DNA from: Streptomyces lasiicapitis
GTDB taxonomy: Bacteria; Actinomycetota; Actinomycetes; Streptomycetales; Streptomycetaceae
Assembly: GCF_014646335.1 (NCBI RefSeq)
Contig: NZ_BMNG01000026.1
Location: forward strand, 4,532-68,531
Reading direction: 5' to 3'
DNA length: 64,000 nucleotides
The notes beneath the pieces are model-generated. The model saw nothing but the letters and a program-made list of their open reading frames with translations. It had not been told where the DNA came from and searched no databases. Shown piece by piece: positions 8,134 through 17,303 of this stretch; positions within the stretch are counted from its first letter, which is position 1, and each line of letters starts with the position of its first letter. The translations under genes were made by a program, and so were the position numbers.

Positions 8134-8793
8134 GTGCGCATCCGCGCCGCAGTCACCCTTGCCGCCCTCGCTGCCCTGCTCGGCCCCACCACCACGGCGC
8201 ACGCTGCCGACCCCGGTGACACCGTCAACCTGCCTGTTCGTGAGGCCCTCAGCGCCCTGGCCGTCGCGGACGAGGACCGCACCGGCTACACCCGCGACAA
8301 GTTCCGCCACTGGATCGATGCCGACCGCGACGGCTGCAACACGCGCGCCGAGGTTCTCCTCGAAGAAGCCGTCACCGCACCTGAGCAGGGCGCCCGCTGC
8401 ACCCTGACCGGGGGCCTCTGGTATTCGCCGTACGACGACCGGTGGGTCGACGGGCCCCGCACCATCGACATTGACCACCGCGTCCCTCTCGCTGAAGGCT
8501 GGGATTCTGGGGCGAAGTGGTGGACTGCCGCCGAGCGCCAGGCCTACGCCAACGACCTCAACGACCCCCGCGCGCTGATCGCGGTCACCGCCGCCAGCAA
8601 CCGCTCCAAGGCCGATCAGGACCCGGCCACCTGGATGCCCCCGGCCGCCGGCAACCACTGCGAGTACGCGACCCAGTGGGTCGCGATCAAGACCCGCTGG
8701 AGGCTCGCCGTCGACCCCAACGAAGCAGCAGCCCTCAACAACTCCCTGGCCGCATGCCCGAACACCCCCATCGAGGTGGAGCTCGCCCGCTAA
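8134..8793 (+). CDS. Secreted HNH nuclease (DUF1524-like)
   Basis: GTG at 8134 follows GGAGGAG and begins a clear signal peptide: VRIRAAVTLAALAALLG, then a TTTAHA-A cleavage region near residue 25. The mature part carries DIDHRVPLAEGWDSGA near residue 110, followed by NDLNDPRALIAVTAASNRSK, the His-His-Asn arrangement of streptomycete secreted HNH endonucleases of the DUF1524/GmrSD-C type. Four Cys in the mature chain could form disulfides. It is predicted to degrade DNA outside the cell, for nutrient use or competition. Its length (219 aa) is typical. Confidence 0.9.
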   Translation: MRIRAAVTLAALAALLGPTTTAHAADPGDTVNLPVREALSALAVADEDRTGYTRDKFRHWIDADRDGCNTRAEVLLEEAVTAPEQGARCTLTGGLWYSPYDDRWVDGPRTIDIDHRVPLAEGWDSGAKWWTAAERQAYANDLNDPRALIAVTAASNRSKADQDPATWMPPAAGNHCEYATQWVAIKTRWRLAVDPNEAAALNNSLAACPNTPIEVELAR

Positions 8794-8829
8794 GCCCTGG
8801 GCCCGCGCACGCCTCCCCAGCCGACGAGC

Positions 8830-8875
8830 ACGGCGCCGGCTGCACCCTCTCCATGGCGGGTGCAGCCAGCGCCGT
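8830..8875. terminator. Long stem-loop between convergent genes
   Basis: GGCTGCACCC (8838-8847) pairs with GGGTGCAGCC (8858-8867). The stem continues past one mismatch with ACGGCGC (8830-8836) and GCGCCGT (8869-8875). It lies between the stop of the HNH nuclease gene and the stop of the imuB-like gene. Confidence 0.8.
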
Positions 8876-8894
8876 TCCGGGTGAGAGGGCGCGG

Positions 8895-9929
8895 CTACTG
8901 ACCGTGGGCCAAGCGGAGCTGACCGGGTGCCTTCGCCAGGGCCGCGGGTTGGATGACGTCGCTGCCGTAGCGCTGTCGCGCCCGGTCGGCCACGGCTTCC
9001 AGGAGCAGCGCCTTGTCCAGGGAGGCGTCGAAGGTCAGTTGCCGGGTGGTGTGTTCGGCTGGGCGGAGGTTCTCCCCTCGCAGGCTCATCGCCCGGACGC
9101 GGGCCCGTTGGAGGGCGAGGCTGTCGTAGAGGGTGTATGTGGCGTCGGCGAGTATGCGGGTGTGGCCGGTGGGCTCGGGCAGGGTGCGGCTGCGCGTGGT
9201 CGTGGTGTTGTCGGCGTAGCGGACGGTCAGGGCGAGGCCGGCGGCGGCCTGGCGGTCTTCGCGCAGCCGGGCCCCGAGTTGTCCGGCCAGGTCCAGCAGC
9301 ACCCGGCGGTGCTCGGTGGCGTCGAGTTCGTCGCGGGGGAAGCGGTGTTCGGCGCTGGTGGAGCGCAGGATTGCTTCTGGGGTGACGGGCCGGAGGTCGT
9401 GTCCGTGGGCCCGTTCGTGCAGGGCGCGTCCGGTGGCGGTGCCGAGCAGGCGCTGGAGGGTGAGCAGCGGGGTGTCGGCGATGTCGCCGATGGTGTGCAG
9501 GCCGTGGAGGGTCAGGGTGCGTGCGGTGGCGGGCCCCACTCCCCACAGGGCGGCCGCGGGGCGGGGCCGCAGGAAGGCGTCGATGCCGGCAGGGTCGGCG
9601 GGCACGGCGGTCGTTCTGCCGGGCGGGGTGGCGGCGGCGGCCATGGTGGCGAGCATGCGGTTGGGGGCGGCCGCGAGGGTGGTGTGGAGGCCGTACAGGG
9701 CGAGCACGCGCAGCCTGACCACGGCGGCCAGGCCTGTGGTGTCGCGGTCGAAGTAGCGCAGTGCGCCGGTGACATCGAGGTCGGCGGCGTTCGGCGGCAC
9801 GGGCTGGACGAACGGGGTGATGCCGCGGAGCAGGGCGAGGACCTCCTCGTACAGGTCCGTGTCCGCGGGACCAAGGCCGTGGAGGTGAACGTGGAGGATG
9901 CTGCGCGCGGGCGCGTTCATGGCCATCAC
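8895..9929 (-). CDS. imuB: ImuB-like inactive Y-family polymerase
   Basis: A 344-aa Y-family DNA polymerase homologue. The palm start reads ILHVHLHG (residues 11-18), where active enzymes have a catalytic Asp, and the usual S-D/E-E pair of the second motif is missing. The little-finger and HhH regions are kept (WGVGPATARTLTLHGLHTIG, then AEHRFPRDEL). Loss of catalytic residues is the hallmark of ImuB, which tethers the error-prone polymerase DnaE2 to the clamp in the actinobacterial mutasome. Its start overlaps the dnaE2 stop as GTGA (9926-9929), so the two are translationally coupled. Further ATG starts at 9926 and 9920 are possible. Confidence 0.85.
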   Translation of the reverse strand: MMAMNAPARSILHVHLHGLGPADTDLYEEVLALLRGITPFVQPVPPNAADLDVTGALRYFDRDTTGLAAVVRLRVLALYGLHTTLAAAPNRMLATMAAAATPPGRTTAVPADPAGIDAFLRPRPAAALWGVGPATARTLTLHGLHTIGDIADTPLLTLQRLLGTATGRALHERAHGHDLRPVTPEAILRSTSAEHRFPRDELDATEHRRVLLDLAGQLGARLREDRQAAAGLALTVRYADNTTTTRSRTLPEPTGHTRILADATYTLYDSLALQRARVRAMSLRGENLRPAEHTTRQLTFDASLDKALLLEAVADRARQRYGSDVIQPAALAKAPGQLRLAHGQ

Positions 9930-12900
9930 CCCGCGGATCCGGGACTGCGGTGGCCCAGGCGGCGTACGTCGGCCGCGCGGCTGCCGGCGGGCTGCAGGTC
10001 GGCGTAGGGGTGGAGCTCGGCGCCGGCCGTCCCGTCCTTCAAGGTCCGGTCGCTCTCCGGGCGTTCACCGGCGGTCTGGGCCGGAGTGGGTGCGAGGGTG
10101 GTGCGGCCGAGGAGTTCGAGGGCGGCCGCGGGGCCGTGGTCGCGGCGGGCGGCAGCGACCTCTTCCAGGTCCCAGACCATGTCGCCGACGACCGTGCGCC
10201 GTCGGCCGCGGCGCTCCACGGTGCCGCGGACCAGGAGCAGCCCGCAGTGGAAGACGGTGTGGGCGCAGGCGTCGTGGGAGTCCTCGAAGAACGCGATGTC
10301 GACCAGGCCGGTGCCGTCCTCGAGGGTGGTGAAGATGACGCGTTTCCCGGAGGGGATGGGCGGGGTCTGGGTGGAGGCCCGTACACCGGCGACCAGGACG
10401 CGCTGGCCGGGGTGCAGGAACTGGAGCTGGGTGGCGGTGGTGGCGCCGAGCTCGCGCAGCAGGCGGTGGTGGTGCTCCATCAGGTGGTGGGTGACGTCGA
10501 TGGACAGCACGTCGAGCTCGGCGGCCAGCCGTTCGCGGCCGCTCATCTCCGGCAGCCCGCTGGACCCGGCGGTGACGAGGTCGCCGCCAAGCGGCAACTG
10601 CCCGTCCGCGGCCGCCCGCTGAGCCGTGTGCCGGTGCAGTTCGGTGGCCTGCAGTAGCAGGTCGCGGCGGCTCGCCCGGCCCTGCAGCGCGCCGAGGGCG
10701 CCGATCTGGATCAGGCGCTGGATCACGGGCAGCGACGGGCGGGCCCGCTGGTGGAGGTCCTGGAGGCTGGTGTAGGGGTGGCCGGCCTCGATCCGGGCGG
10801 TCTCGGCCTCCCTGATGCCGCGGACCGTGGACAGCGCCAGACGGACCCCCCACCCGGCGGCGGTCCGCTCGACGCTGTGGGCGATGCGGGAGGCGTTGAC
10901 GTCTACGGGCAGGATCGGGACGTGGTTGCGGCGGGCGTCGGAGACGATCACCCGCATCGGCCACATCCCCGGATCGTGCTCCAGCAGCCCGGCGTAGAAC
11001 GCCGCGGGGTGATGGGCCTTCAGCCACGCGGACTGCACCGCCGGCACGGCGAACGCCACCGCGTGCGCCCTGCAGAACCCGTACGCGCCGAACTCCTTGA
11101 TGACCGACCACACCTCGTCGACGACCGTGGTGCTGTAGCCGCGCTCGCCCGCGGTGGTCTTGAACCAGACCTCGACGCGCGGCAGGCGGTCGGGATCGGC
11201 GAGGGCGCGACGGGCGACGTCGCCGGCGGCGCGGTCGCAGCCAGTCATCTTCGCCAGGATGGCGATGATCTGCTCGTGCCAGATCACCACGCCGTAGGTG
11301 TCGTTGAGGATCGGCTCCAGGTCAGGGTGGGGATAGTGCGGCGCCGCGGCGCCGTGCCGGGCGGCGATGAACCTCGCGGGCATACCGCCGGCCACCGGGC
11401 CCGGCCGGAACAGCGAGATGTCCGCGATCACGTCCTGCATGTCGGCCGGCTGCAGGCGGCCAATCAGGTCCTGCTGGCCCGGACTCTCGATCTGGAAGCA
11501 CCCGAGCACGTTGCCCCGCTTGATCAACGCGAACGTGTCCGGGTCGTCGAGGGGGACGTGGTCGGGGCTGTCGAGGTCGAGCTGGCGGCCGGTGGTGCGG
11601 CGGATCTCTGTGACAGCGTGGGCCATCGCCGACTGCATCCGCACGCCCAGCACATCGAGCTTGACCAGGCCCAGGTCCTCGACGTCCTCCTTGTCGGCCT
11701 GCACCATCGGGTAGCCGCCAGGGGTGGGCTGCACCGGGAGCCGGTCCAGCAGGGACGCGTTGGAGAGGATCACGCCGCAGGGGTGCATGGCGTAGCCGCG
11801 GGGCAGCCCGTCCAGGCCCGCGGCGAGCTCCCACAGCGGCCCGAACTCGTCCGCCTCGGCAGCCAGTTGTCGTAGTTCAGGCAGTTCCTTGAGGGCGTGC
11901 GGGATGTCGCAGGCGCGGATGTGCGGAAACGATTTGGCAATCCGGTCCACCACCTGGGGCGCCAGCCCGAGGGCAAGGCCGGTGTCGCGCAAGGCGTGCC
12001 GGGCGCGGTAGGTCTCGGGCATGCCGGTGACCGCGACCCGCTCGGCCCCGAATCTCTCGATGATCGCGTCGTAGACGTCCAGGCGGCGCGCGGACTCCAC
12101 GTCCAGGTCGATGTCCGGCAGCGACGTCCTGCGCTCGCTCAGGAACCGCTCGAAGAGCAACCGGAAGTCGAGCGGGTTGGCCGTGGCAACGAACAGGGTG
12201 TGATTGACCATGCTCCCGGCGCCGGAGCCGCGGGCGGCGACCCGCACGCCCATCGCCCGTACATCCGCCACCACCTGGGCGACCGCGAGGAAGTACGCCT
12301 CGTAGCCCAGGCGCCCGATCACGCCGAGCTCGTACTCCAGCTGTGTGCGGGCCCGCACATCGCGGTCCAGGCCACGGGCGAGCATGCCCGCCTCGCAGCG
12401 CTGGCGCAGCAGTCGCATCCCCTCCCCCGCTCCGCGCCCGGCACCGACCACCTCCGGCTCGGGGAAGTGGGGCCTGCCGATGCCCAGGTCGGCGACGGGG
12501 TCCACGACGCACGCCTCCGCCGTGCCCGCGGTCTCGGCGAGCAGGCGCGCGGCGCGATCGGCACCGGTACCGGCGGCTGCGGCGATCTGATCGGCGACCT
12601 GCGCCATCGCGACGCTGTCCTTCAGGTGGCGCTCGCCGGGATCCAGCGGCCCGCGGTGCGGGATGGGGCGCAGCAGGCGGGCGGCGTCCAGGACATCGGC
12701 GAGGCGGTGCTGCGCGGGGTGGGCGTAGCGGACGGCGTTGGCGAGCACCACGCGGATGCCGAGGCGGTCGCCGAGGGTGAGGGTGTGGGCGGCCAGCCGA
12801 GTGGTGCCCGCACCGAGCCCGGCCTGTCCGTAGGAGACGGCCTCCAGGCGAAGGTTGTCGCCGGCCAGCTCCCGCCACGGCGCCAACAGCCGCTCGGCGA

Positions 12901-13390
12901 CGTCGGGGCGGCCCGCGGACAGCGCGCGCACCGGCTCGCTGGCCGGACCGAGCAACACGACCAGGTCCTCGGCAGCGTGCTCGCACAGGGCATCCCAGGA
13001 GGCGACGGGCTGACCGTTCAGGGGGTGCGCGTGCGCGGCCGACACCAGGCGGCACAGCCGCGCCCACCCGGCCGCCGACCGGGCCAGGAGCACGATGCGC
13101 AGCGGCGCCTGGGGCACGTGCGCGCCACCGCGTACCGGGGTCCGCGGCCTCCGGGACAGCTGCGCGGGAGCGTGGGCGGCGACGGCCAGGTCGACGCCGA
13201 ACACGGGCCGGACATTTTCCTTCGCGCAGGCCTTGGCGAAGCGCGCGGTACCGGCGACGGTGTCGCGGTCGGTCAGTGCCAGCGTGGTCATCCCGCGCTC
13301 GGCGGCCGCGCGTACGAGGGCGTCGGGGAGCGAGGCGCCGTAGCGGGCCGAGTACCCGGAAGCGACATGGAGGTGGCTAAAACTGGGCAC
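9926..13390 (-). CDS. dnaE2: Error-prone DNA polymerase III alpha subunit, DnaE2-type
   Basis: A 1154-aa C-family polymerase. GTG at 13388-13390 follows GGGAGG at good spacing and starts directly at the PHP domain (FSHLHVASGYSARYGAS); the open frame runs upstream to 13759 but that part is non-coding. The catalytic motif PDIDLD is at residues 425-430, followed by the expected basic helix. DLGLVKLDVLG, YGVVIWHEQIIAILAKMTG and a C-terminal HhH/OB region (DPGMWPMRVIVSDARR) fit DnaE2 rather than the replicative DnaE1. It acts in translesion synthesis and SOS mutagenesis with ImuB, the next gene. A LexA-type box lies 59 bp upstream. No imuA homologue is present. Confidence 0.93.
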   Translation of the reverse strand: MPSFSHLHVASGYSARYGASLPDALVRAAAERGMTTLALTDRDTVAGTARFAKACAKENVRPVFGVDLAVAAHAPAQLSRRPRTPVRGGAHVPQAPLRIVLLARSAAGWARLCRLVSAAHAHPLNGQPVASWDALCEHAAEDLVVLLGPASEPVRALSAGRPDVAERLLAPWRELAGDNLRLEAVSYGQAGLGAGTTRLAAHTLTLGDRLGIRVVLANAVRYAHPAQHRLADVLDAARLLRPIPHRGPLDPGERHLKDSVAMAQVADQIAAAAGTGADRAARLLAETAGTAEACVVDPVADLGIGRPHFPEPEVVGAGRGAGEGMRLLRQRCEAGMLARGLDRDVRARTQLEYELGVIGRLGYEAYFLAVAQVVADVRAMGVRVAARGSGAGSMVNHTLFVATANPLDFRLLFERFLSERRTSLPDIDLDVESARRLDVYDAIIERFGAERVAVTGMPETYRARHALRDTGLALGLAPQVVDRIAKSFPHIRACDIPHALKELPELRQLAAEADEFGPLWELAAGLDGLPRGYAMHPCGVILSNASLLDRLPVQPTPGGYPMVQADKEDVEDLGLVKLDVLGVRMQSAMAHAVTEIRRTTGRQLDLDSPDHVPLDDPDTFALIKRGNVLGCFQIESPGQQDLIGRLQPADMQDVIADISLFRPGPVAGGMPARFIAARHGAAAPHYPHPDLEPILNDTYGVVIWHEQIIAILAKMTGCDRAAGDVARRALADPDRLPRVEVWFKTTAGERGYSTTVVDEVWSVIKEFGAYGFCRAHAVAFAVPAVQSAWLKAHHPAAFYAGLLEHDPGMWPMRVIVSDARRNHVPILPVDVNASRIAHSVERTAAGWGVRLALSTVRGIREAETARIEAGHPYTSLQDLHQRARPSLPVIQRLIQIGALGALQGRASRRDLLLQATELHRHTAQRAAADGQLPLGGDLVTAGSSGLPEMSGRERLAAELDVLSIDVTHHLMEHHHRLLRELGATTATQLQFLHPGQRVLVAGVRASTQTPPIPSGKRVIFTTLEDGTGLVDIAFFEDSHDACAHTVFHCGLLLVRGTVERRGRRRTVVGDMVWDLEEVAAARRDHGPAAALELLGRTTLAPTPAQTAGERPESDRTLKDGTAGAELHPYADLQPAGSRAADVRRLGHRSPGSAG

Positions 13391-13448
13391 ACCATGCCTC
13401 CCATCTCCACCCCTTTCACCCGCTATCTCACGAGACGCCCCACTGGTA

Positions 13449-13464
13449 TCGAATCTCTGTTCGA
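13449..13464. promoter_or_regulatory. LexA (SOS) box upstream of dnaE2-imuB
   Basis: TCGAATCTCTGTTCGA matches the actinobacterial SOS box TCGAAC-N4-GTTCGA with one mismatch. On the minus strand a TACTAT hexamer (13468-13473) lies just upstream of it and could be the -10 element, so bound LexA would block the polymerase operon. The distance to the dnaE2 start is 59 bp. Confidence 0.8.
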
Positions 13465-13618
13465 ACAATAGTAGCGCGCAGATACGCAGGTCACGAAGCG
13501 ATGCTGTCGGCAGGAGACCGTGGCGGCCGCCCCTCCCGGCCAGCAGAGCAGGACGGAACCCGGCCGAGACCGCAGGATGCGTAGGCGCCCACCCCCGTGA
13601 CATCACGCCCCGCAGTGC

Positions 13619-13647
13619 CGTTGAACCGTGCGACACCCGGTTCACCG
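13619..13647. repeat. Upstream inverted repeat shared with the 28.1-kb locus
   Basis: This 29-bp stretch contains TGAACCG and CGGTTCA arms around a 9-nt spacer. It matches 28086-28114 at 26 of 29 bases, and both copies lie about 125-135 bp before the two paralogous 97-aa membrane protein genes. It is probably a common operator or a relic of the duplication. Confidence 0.6.
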
Positions 13648-13742
13648 CCCTGCCCTGGGCAAGGTGCCCGGCGACGGAAGACCGCCACGGGGCGACCACG
13701 TCCTCGCTACCCCCGGCGGTCCCCAACCACCGAGGGGGCCCA

Positions 13743-14036
13743 GTGGAGCCGTCGGACACCTCCGCCGCATTCGAGGCGATCGTGCGGGCCGAGCGCTGGC
13801 GGGAGCGGCAGGAACAGCTACGCGGCGAACCGGGGCAGCTGCGCGCCCGCCGTCATGGGCCCGCCAGCCGGGCCCTCCCGACGTACATCAGCGGGGCCAT
13901 GCTCGGCGTCATGGCCGGGCTCGGCGCCGGAGCAACGCTCGGCACCAGCTTGATCGTCAATGCGGTGCCCGCTGCCGTGGGGGGACTACTCGGCGTGCTG
14001 GGCGCCCGCCGGTATCTGCGCTGGCCGCAGGCATAG
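13743..14036 (+). CDS. Small membrane protein, 97 aa (copy 1 of 2)
   Basis: GTG start. The soluble N-terminal half is charged (SAAFEAIVRAERWRERQEQL). Two hydrophobic glycine-rich segments follow (YISGAMLGVMAGLGAGATLG near 49-68 and VPAAVGGLLGVLGARRYL near 75-92), likely a hairpin in the membrane. The gene at 28222 encodes a protein of the same length with the same ends (EPS-TSAAFEAIV and RRYLRWP-A). The glycine zipper pattern is reminiscent of small holin-like or toxin-like membrane proteins, but no function is known. Confidence 0.75.
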   Translation: MEPSDTSAAFEAIVRAERWRERQEQLRGEPGQLRARRHGPASRALPTYISGAMLGVMAGLGAGATLGTSLIVNAVPAAVGGLLGVLGARRYLRWPQA

Positions 14037-14070
14037 GGCGGCGGGCCCCGAGCACCCCGTCGCGGATGGT

Positions 14071-14101
14071 CTCGCAGCTGCTCGCCAACGCCTCTCAACT
14101 G
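14071..14101. repeat. 31-bp intergenic repeat, copy 1
   Basis: CTCGCAGCTGCTCGCCAACG continues to CTCAACTG and matches 17304-17334 at 28 of 31 positions. Both copies lie in short intergenic spaces at the 3' end of plus-strand membrane protein genes. Read on the minus strand both encode a QLRGVGEQLR peptide, so they may be relics of a lost coding region. Confidence 0.6.
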
Positions 14102-14124
14102 CCTGAGTTGGACACCTGAAACGC

Positions 14125-15027
14125 TCATTCATGACGTGCGGCCTCGTCCGGCAGCGGGCCGTCGAGTTCGATGGCCGCGCCGTTGAGCCGCAGCAGAGCC
14201 CGGTCCCGGCCGCAGGTGCTGGAGGGGGTGTAGACGGCGCCGGGGATAGCCACAGGTGAGTGGGTGAGGAGCCGGGCGATGTCGTCGGTGGCCCGTCCGT
14301 ACCTCCAGGTCAGGCAGTGGCGGGCGTTAGCGCGCCGGGCGGGCGCGGTGCTGGCGCGGCGGTTGTACCCGCCGGGCCAGAGGTGGAGGCGGGTCATCAG
14401 AGCGCTGTGCAGAGAGGTGTGGGCGGTGGTGGCCCAGTGCGGGGCCGCGGTGGCTTCGCTGGGGGTGAGGCCGCGCTCGCGCCACACCAGCCGGTGGATC
14501 CAGATGGCCGGTTGGTGGTCGTCAGTGTCGATCGCGCGATCGCCCATCAGCAGGTCCACGTCGTTGACGTCCAGTCCGCTGCGGGTGTCGAGGAGTTCGA
14601 CCTGACCGCCGGTGGGCAGGTGGTGCAGGAGCAGGCGGCGCTTGCCCAGATCGGCGAGGCGTACGCCGGGCAGGCCGGCGAGTTCGATGGTGCCGTCGGC
14701 GAATTCGCGGACGGTGGGCAAGAGGTACAGGGCGACGCGCGCCGCGGTGTTGGTGCGGATGACGAGTCGGTCGGTCCGAGGGCTCACGGAGTTGAAGTAC
14801 GTCTCCAGATCGGCGAAGGAACGGCCGCGGCTGCGGTCGAAGGGGTGCTCGCGGACGGGACTGAAGAAGCAGTCGAACAGCATCGCCTGGAAGGCCTGCT
14901 GCCCTGCGTGCGCGATGTCGAGCACGATGCGGCCGCTGGGGCGGCGGATGACCCGCAGGTCGCGATCCGGGAGGTTCAGGAGTTCGCGGCAGGTCGCCAG
15001 GCGCATCTTGTCCTGGGAGAAGGGCAT
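14125..15027 (-). CDS. Hypothetical protein, 300 aa
   Basis: ATG at 15027 with a GGGA box is preferred; the frame continues upstream to 15285 but that part is Arg/Pro-rich and unlike a protein. The product begins MPFSQDKMRLATCRELLNLP. Residues 25-130 are beta-rich (LRVIRRPSGRIVLDIAH, DRLVIRTNTAARVALYLLP), and the centre has acidic runs (LDVNDVDLLMGDRAIDTDD). No membrane segment or known motif is seen. It lies between the 97-aa membrane protein gene and the Ku gene; the function is not recognised. Confidence 0.7.
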   Translation of the reverse strand: MPFSQDKMRLATCRELLNLPDRDLRVIRRPSGRIVLDIAHAGQQAFQAMLFDCFFSPVREHPFDRSRGRSFADLETYFNSVSPRTDRLVIRTNTAARVALYLLPTVREFADGTIELAGLPGVRLADLGKRRLLLHHLPTGGQVELLDTRSGLDVNDVDLLMGDRAIDTDDHQPAIWIHRLVWRERGLTPSEATAAPHWATTAHTSLHSALMTRLHLWPGGYNRRASTAPARRANARHCLTWRYGRATDDIARLLTHSPVAIPGAVYTPSSTCGRDRALLRLNGAAIELDGPLPDEAARHE

Positions 15028-15314
15028 AGCGGTTCCCTCGTCAGCTGCGCCCGGATCAGCAGCGGTATGGGGAGTTCCGCGGTACGGCGGGTGATCGGTG
15101 GAGTGGCGACTGGGTATCGCACCCTTGGGCCTGTGAGTTCGTCCGGGGCGAACTGCGCGGCAGCCAGCCGGTCTGCCACGGCTGTGCGGAACACCGTAGC
15201 CCGGCATGTACCCGCGACACGCAGCAGCCCGGTACGCACGGCACCGGATCACCCGTTCGCCTGGTGGAGGGCCATCGTCGTCCAACGGCCGGACTGTGCT
15301 GTGGCGGTGGCTGG

Positions 15315-16256
15315 TCAGGCACTCCTGCTGGGCTTGGACGACGTCTTCTTCGCCTTCGCCGTCGTCGTCTTGACCGTCTTCGCCGAGACCTTCTTCGCGC
15401 TGGTCTTCTTCGCCGCCGTCGCCTTCTTCTTCGGCTTCAGTTCATGCACGTCCGCGTCGGACTCGCCGCGGTTCTCGCGGGCCCGCTGCACGGATTCCTC
15501 CAGCGCGGCCAAAATGTCGACAACCTTCCCGCCCGGAGCTTCTTCCGCCTCCACCACAGGCGGCTTCCTACCCTCGGCCTTGGCGTGGATGACCTCCTCC
15601 AAGGCCTGTGTGTACCGGTCGGTGGCCCACTCCGCGCCCTCGATGCGCTTCTCGCGTGTCATCGATTCGATGAGCAGCACCGCCTCGTCGACCTCCTCGT
15701 CGGTGAGGTCGATCTCCTTCGGGGCCAGTGTTGTTGGGGAGCGGATCTCGTCGGGCCAGCGCATCGCGTGCAGGACGATCGCATCGCCGCGGACGCGGAG
15801 CAGCCCGAGGCGTTCGCGTCCGTGCCACGCGAACTTCGCAATCGCCGCCTTTGCATTGCGCTCCAGAGCCTTGCGCAGCAGCGTGTACGGCTTCGCGGCG
15901 ACCTTCCCGTCGGGCTCAAGGTAGTAGCCCTCGCCGATACGGATGGGTTCGATGCTGTCGTAGGGCACGAAGGCGGCGACTTCGATGGCCTTCGCCGTCG
16001 GCAGCGGGATCTCGCGCAGCTCGGCGTCGGACACGGCCACGAGTGTGTCCTTGCTGATCTCGTACCCCTTGCCGATCTCGCCCTGGCTGACCTCACGGTT
16101 CTCGATCTCGCACACCTTTCGGGTGCGGATCCGGCCGCCGTCACTCTGGTGGTATTGGTGGAACCTGATGCTGTGGTCCTCCGTGGCAGCGACCACCTTG
16201 ATCGGGATCGTGACCAGGCCAAACGAGATGGCGCCGGTCCACACAGGGCGGGGCAT
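15315..16256 (-). CDS. ku: Ku protein, non-homologous end joining
   Basis: A 313-aa protein. The N-terminus PRPVWTGAISFGLVTIPIKV is the hallmark of bacterial Ku, and the DNA-encircling core (EIENREVSQGEIGKGYEISK, then LRKALERNAKAAIAKFAWHG) is intact. The last ~45 residues are a Lys/Ala/Thr-rich tail (KKKATAAKKTSAKKVSAKTV) typical of actinobacterial Ku with extended C-termini. It forms a homodimer that threads onto broken DNA ends and recruits LigD. No ligD is present in the window, so it would need a partner encoded elsewhere. It is divergent from the membrane protein gene at 16406. Confidence 0.95.
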   Translation of the reverse strand: MPRPVWTGAISFGLVTIPIKVVAATEDHSIRFHQYHQSDGGRIRTRKVCEIENREVSQGEIGKGYEISKDTLVAVSDAELREIPLPTAKAIEVAAFVPYDSIEPIRIGEGYYLEPDGKVAAKPYTLLRKALERNAKAAIAKFAWHGRERLGLLRVRGDAIVLHAMRWPDEIRSPTTLAPKEIDLTDEEVDEAVLLIESMTREKRIEGAEWATDRYTQALEEVIHAKAEGRKPPVVEAEEAPGGKVVDILAALEESVQRARENRGESDADVHELKPKKKATAAKKTSAKKVSAKTVKTTTAKAKKTSSKPSRSA

Positions 16257-16405
16257 GACGAACCTCCGAGACAGCCCCGAGCGGTTCCAGACTACGGCGA
16301 GGTTGCGTCCCCGGCATCCGAACCAGAGGGGTCGTGGCGACGGCGCGCCTTGGCGCGCGAGCCTGCTTCAAATGCTGATCTGGTCCGTGACACGACGGAG
16401 GCGCG

Positions 16406-17221
16406 ATGCGAAGTCAGCGGGGCGACGGGCCAGCACAAGACCGAGACAAGCGGTTCCTGGAGAAGCCACAGGCGGTGATCTCCGTGGCAGGAGGAGCCGT
16501 TGCGATCCTGGTCGCGAGTCTGGGCCTGGTGTTCGGCTTCTTCCTGGGGTGCAAGCGGCAGCCGCCTCCTCCCAAGCTTGAACTGTCCGACGTGGATGTC
16601 GCCCGGGAGAAGGACATTGCGGCCGACTGGACCTCGGGGGACGAACCGCGACCGGCCATGAACGACTGGACGTCCTCGCTTCTTTCGATCGCCCTGCGCA
16701 ACCGCTCCGAGGACAAGGTGCTTGTCACGGAGGCGGAATTCGCGATCAACGCGGTCACTCAGCTGGGATGCCCGTACGGTGCGGGTGGATCGGTGGTCAA
16801 GGCCCGGTACGACATCAAGATCCCCGATTTGCGCACACCACCGTTCACGGTGACTCGGCCGCTGAAGTTCGAGGTGCCGCCGCACGACAACGAGCGCATC
16901 GGGTTCACCGTGGGCCCTGAGACCGTCCCGGATGGCTCCTTGCCGAGGGTATACAGCTTCACCGTCACCCTCTCCGCAGACGACAAGAGCCGCCTGACGA
17001 CCGCCCCTGTGGTCCTCATGAACCCTCAGGGCACGGCGTCGGTGCTCGATGCGGCAGAAGAGGTCATGAGTGATGGCACCGGCTTCGTGAAACCAGCCTG
17101 TGTGAGGGAGCAGGCGCGCAAGGCGCGCGAGATCGTCGAGGGCGCCACCCTGGTCTCCCCCGAGCTGACGAAGTACAGCGACGAACTGAACAGGCTGGCG
17201 GCCCTGCCCACTTCAGGCTGA
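16406..17221 (+). CDS. Membrane-anchored hypothetical protein, 271 aa
   Basis: ATG after GGAGG. One membrane segment (AVISVAGGAVAILVASLGLV, residues 23-45) is followed by GFFLGCKRQPPPP, then an outside domain of about 210 residues made mostly of beta strands (LSIALRNRSEDKVLVTEAEF, VYSFTVTLSADDKSRL). This layout is typical of exported sensor-like or cell-surface proteins. No enzyme motif is seen. It is divergent from ku and ends just before the 31-bp repeat copy at 17304. Confidence 0.75.
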   Translation: MRSQRGDGPAQDRDKRFLEKPQAVISVAGGAVAILVASLGLVFGFFLGCKRQPPPPKLELSDVDVAREKDIAADWTSGDEPRPAMNDWTSSLLSIALRNRSEDKVLVTEAEFAINAVTQLGCPYGAGGSVVKARYDIKIPDLRTPPFTVTRPLKFEVPPHDNERIGFTVGPETVPDGSLPRVYSFTVTLSADDKSRLTTAPVVLMNPQGTASVLDAAEEVMSDGTGFVKPACVREQARKAREIVEGATLVSPELTKYSDELNRLAALPTSG

Positions 17222-17303
17222 ACCCACGCGAACGTTCGCTCCGTCACCTACCCGCCAACCGCAATGGCCTGCCCGCGTTATGCGATCGCCCGTCGCAATC
17301 GGC

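Noticed and set aside
7996..9546. Minus-strand frame of 516 codons
   Set aside because: It overlaps both the secreted HNH nuclease (opposite strand) and imuB (other frame); the composition is that of a shadow of high-GC coding DNA.
13619..13647. A second LexA box
   Set aside because: TGAACC/GGTTCA arms look similar, but the spacing (9-11 nt between longer arms) does not fit the SOS consensus.
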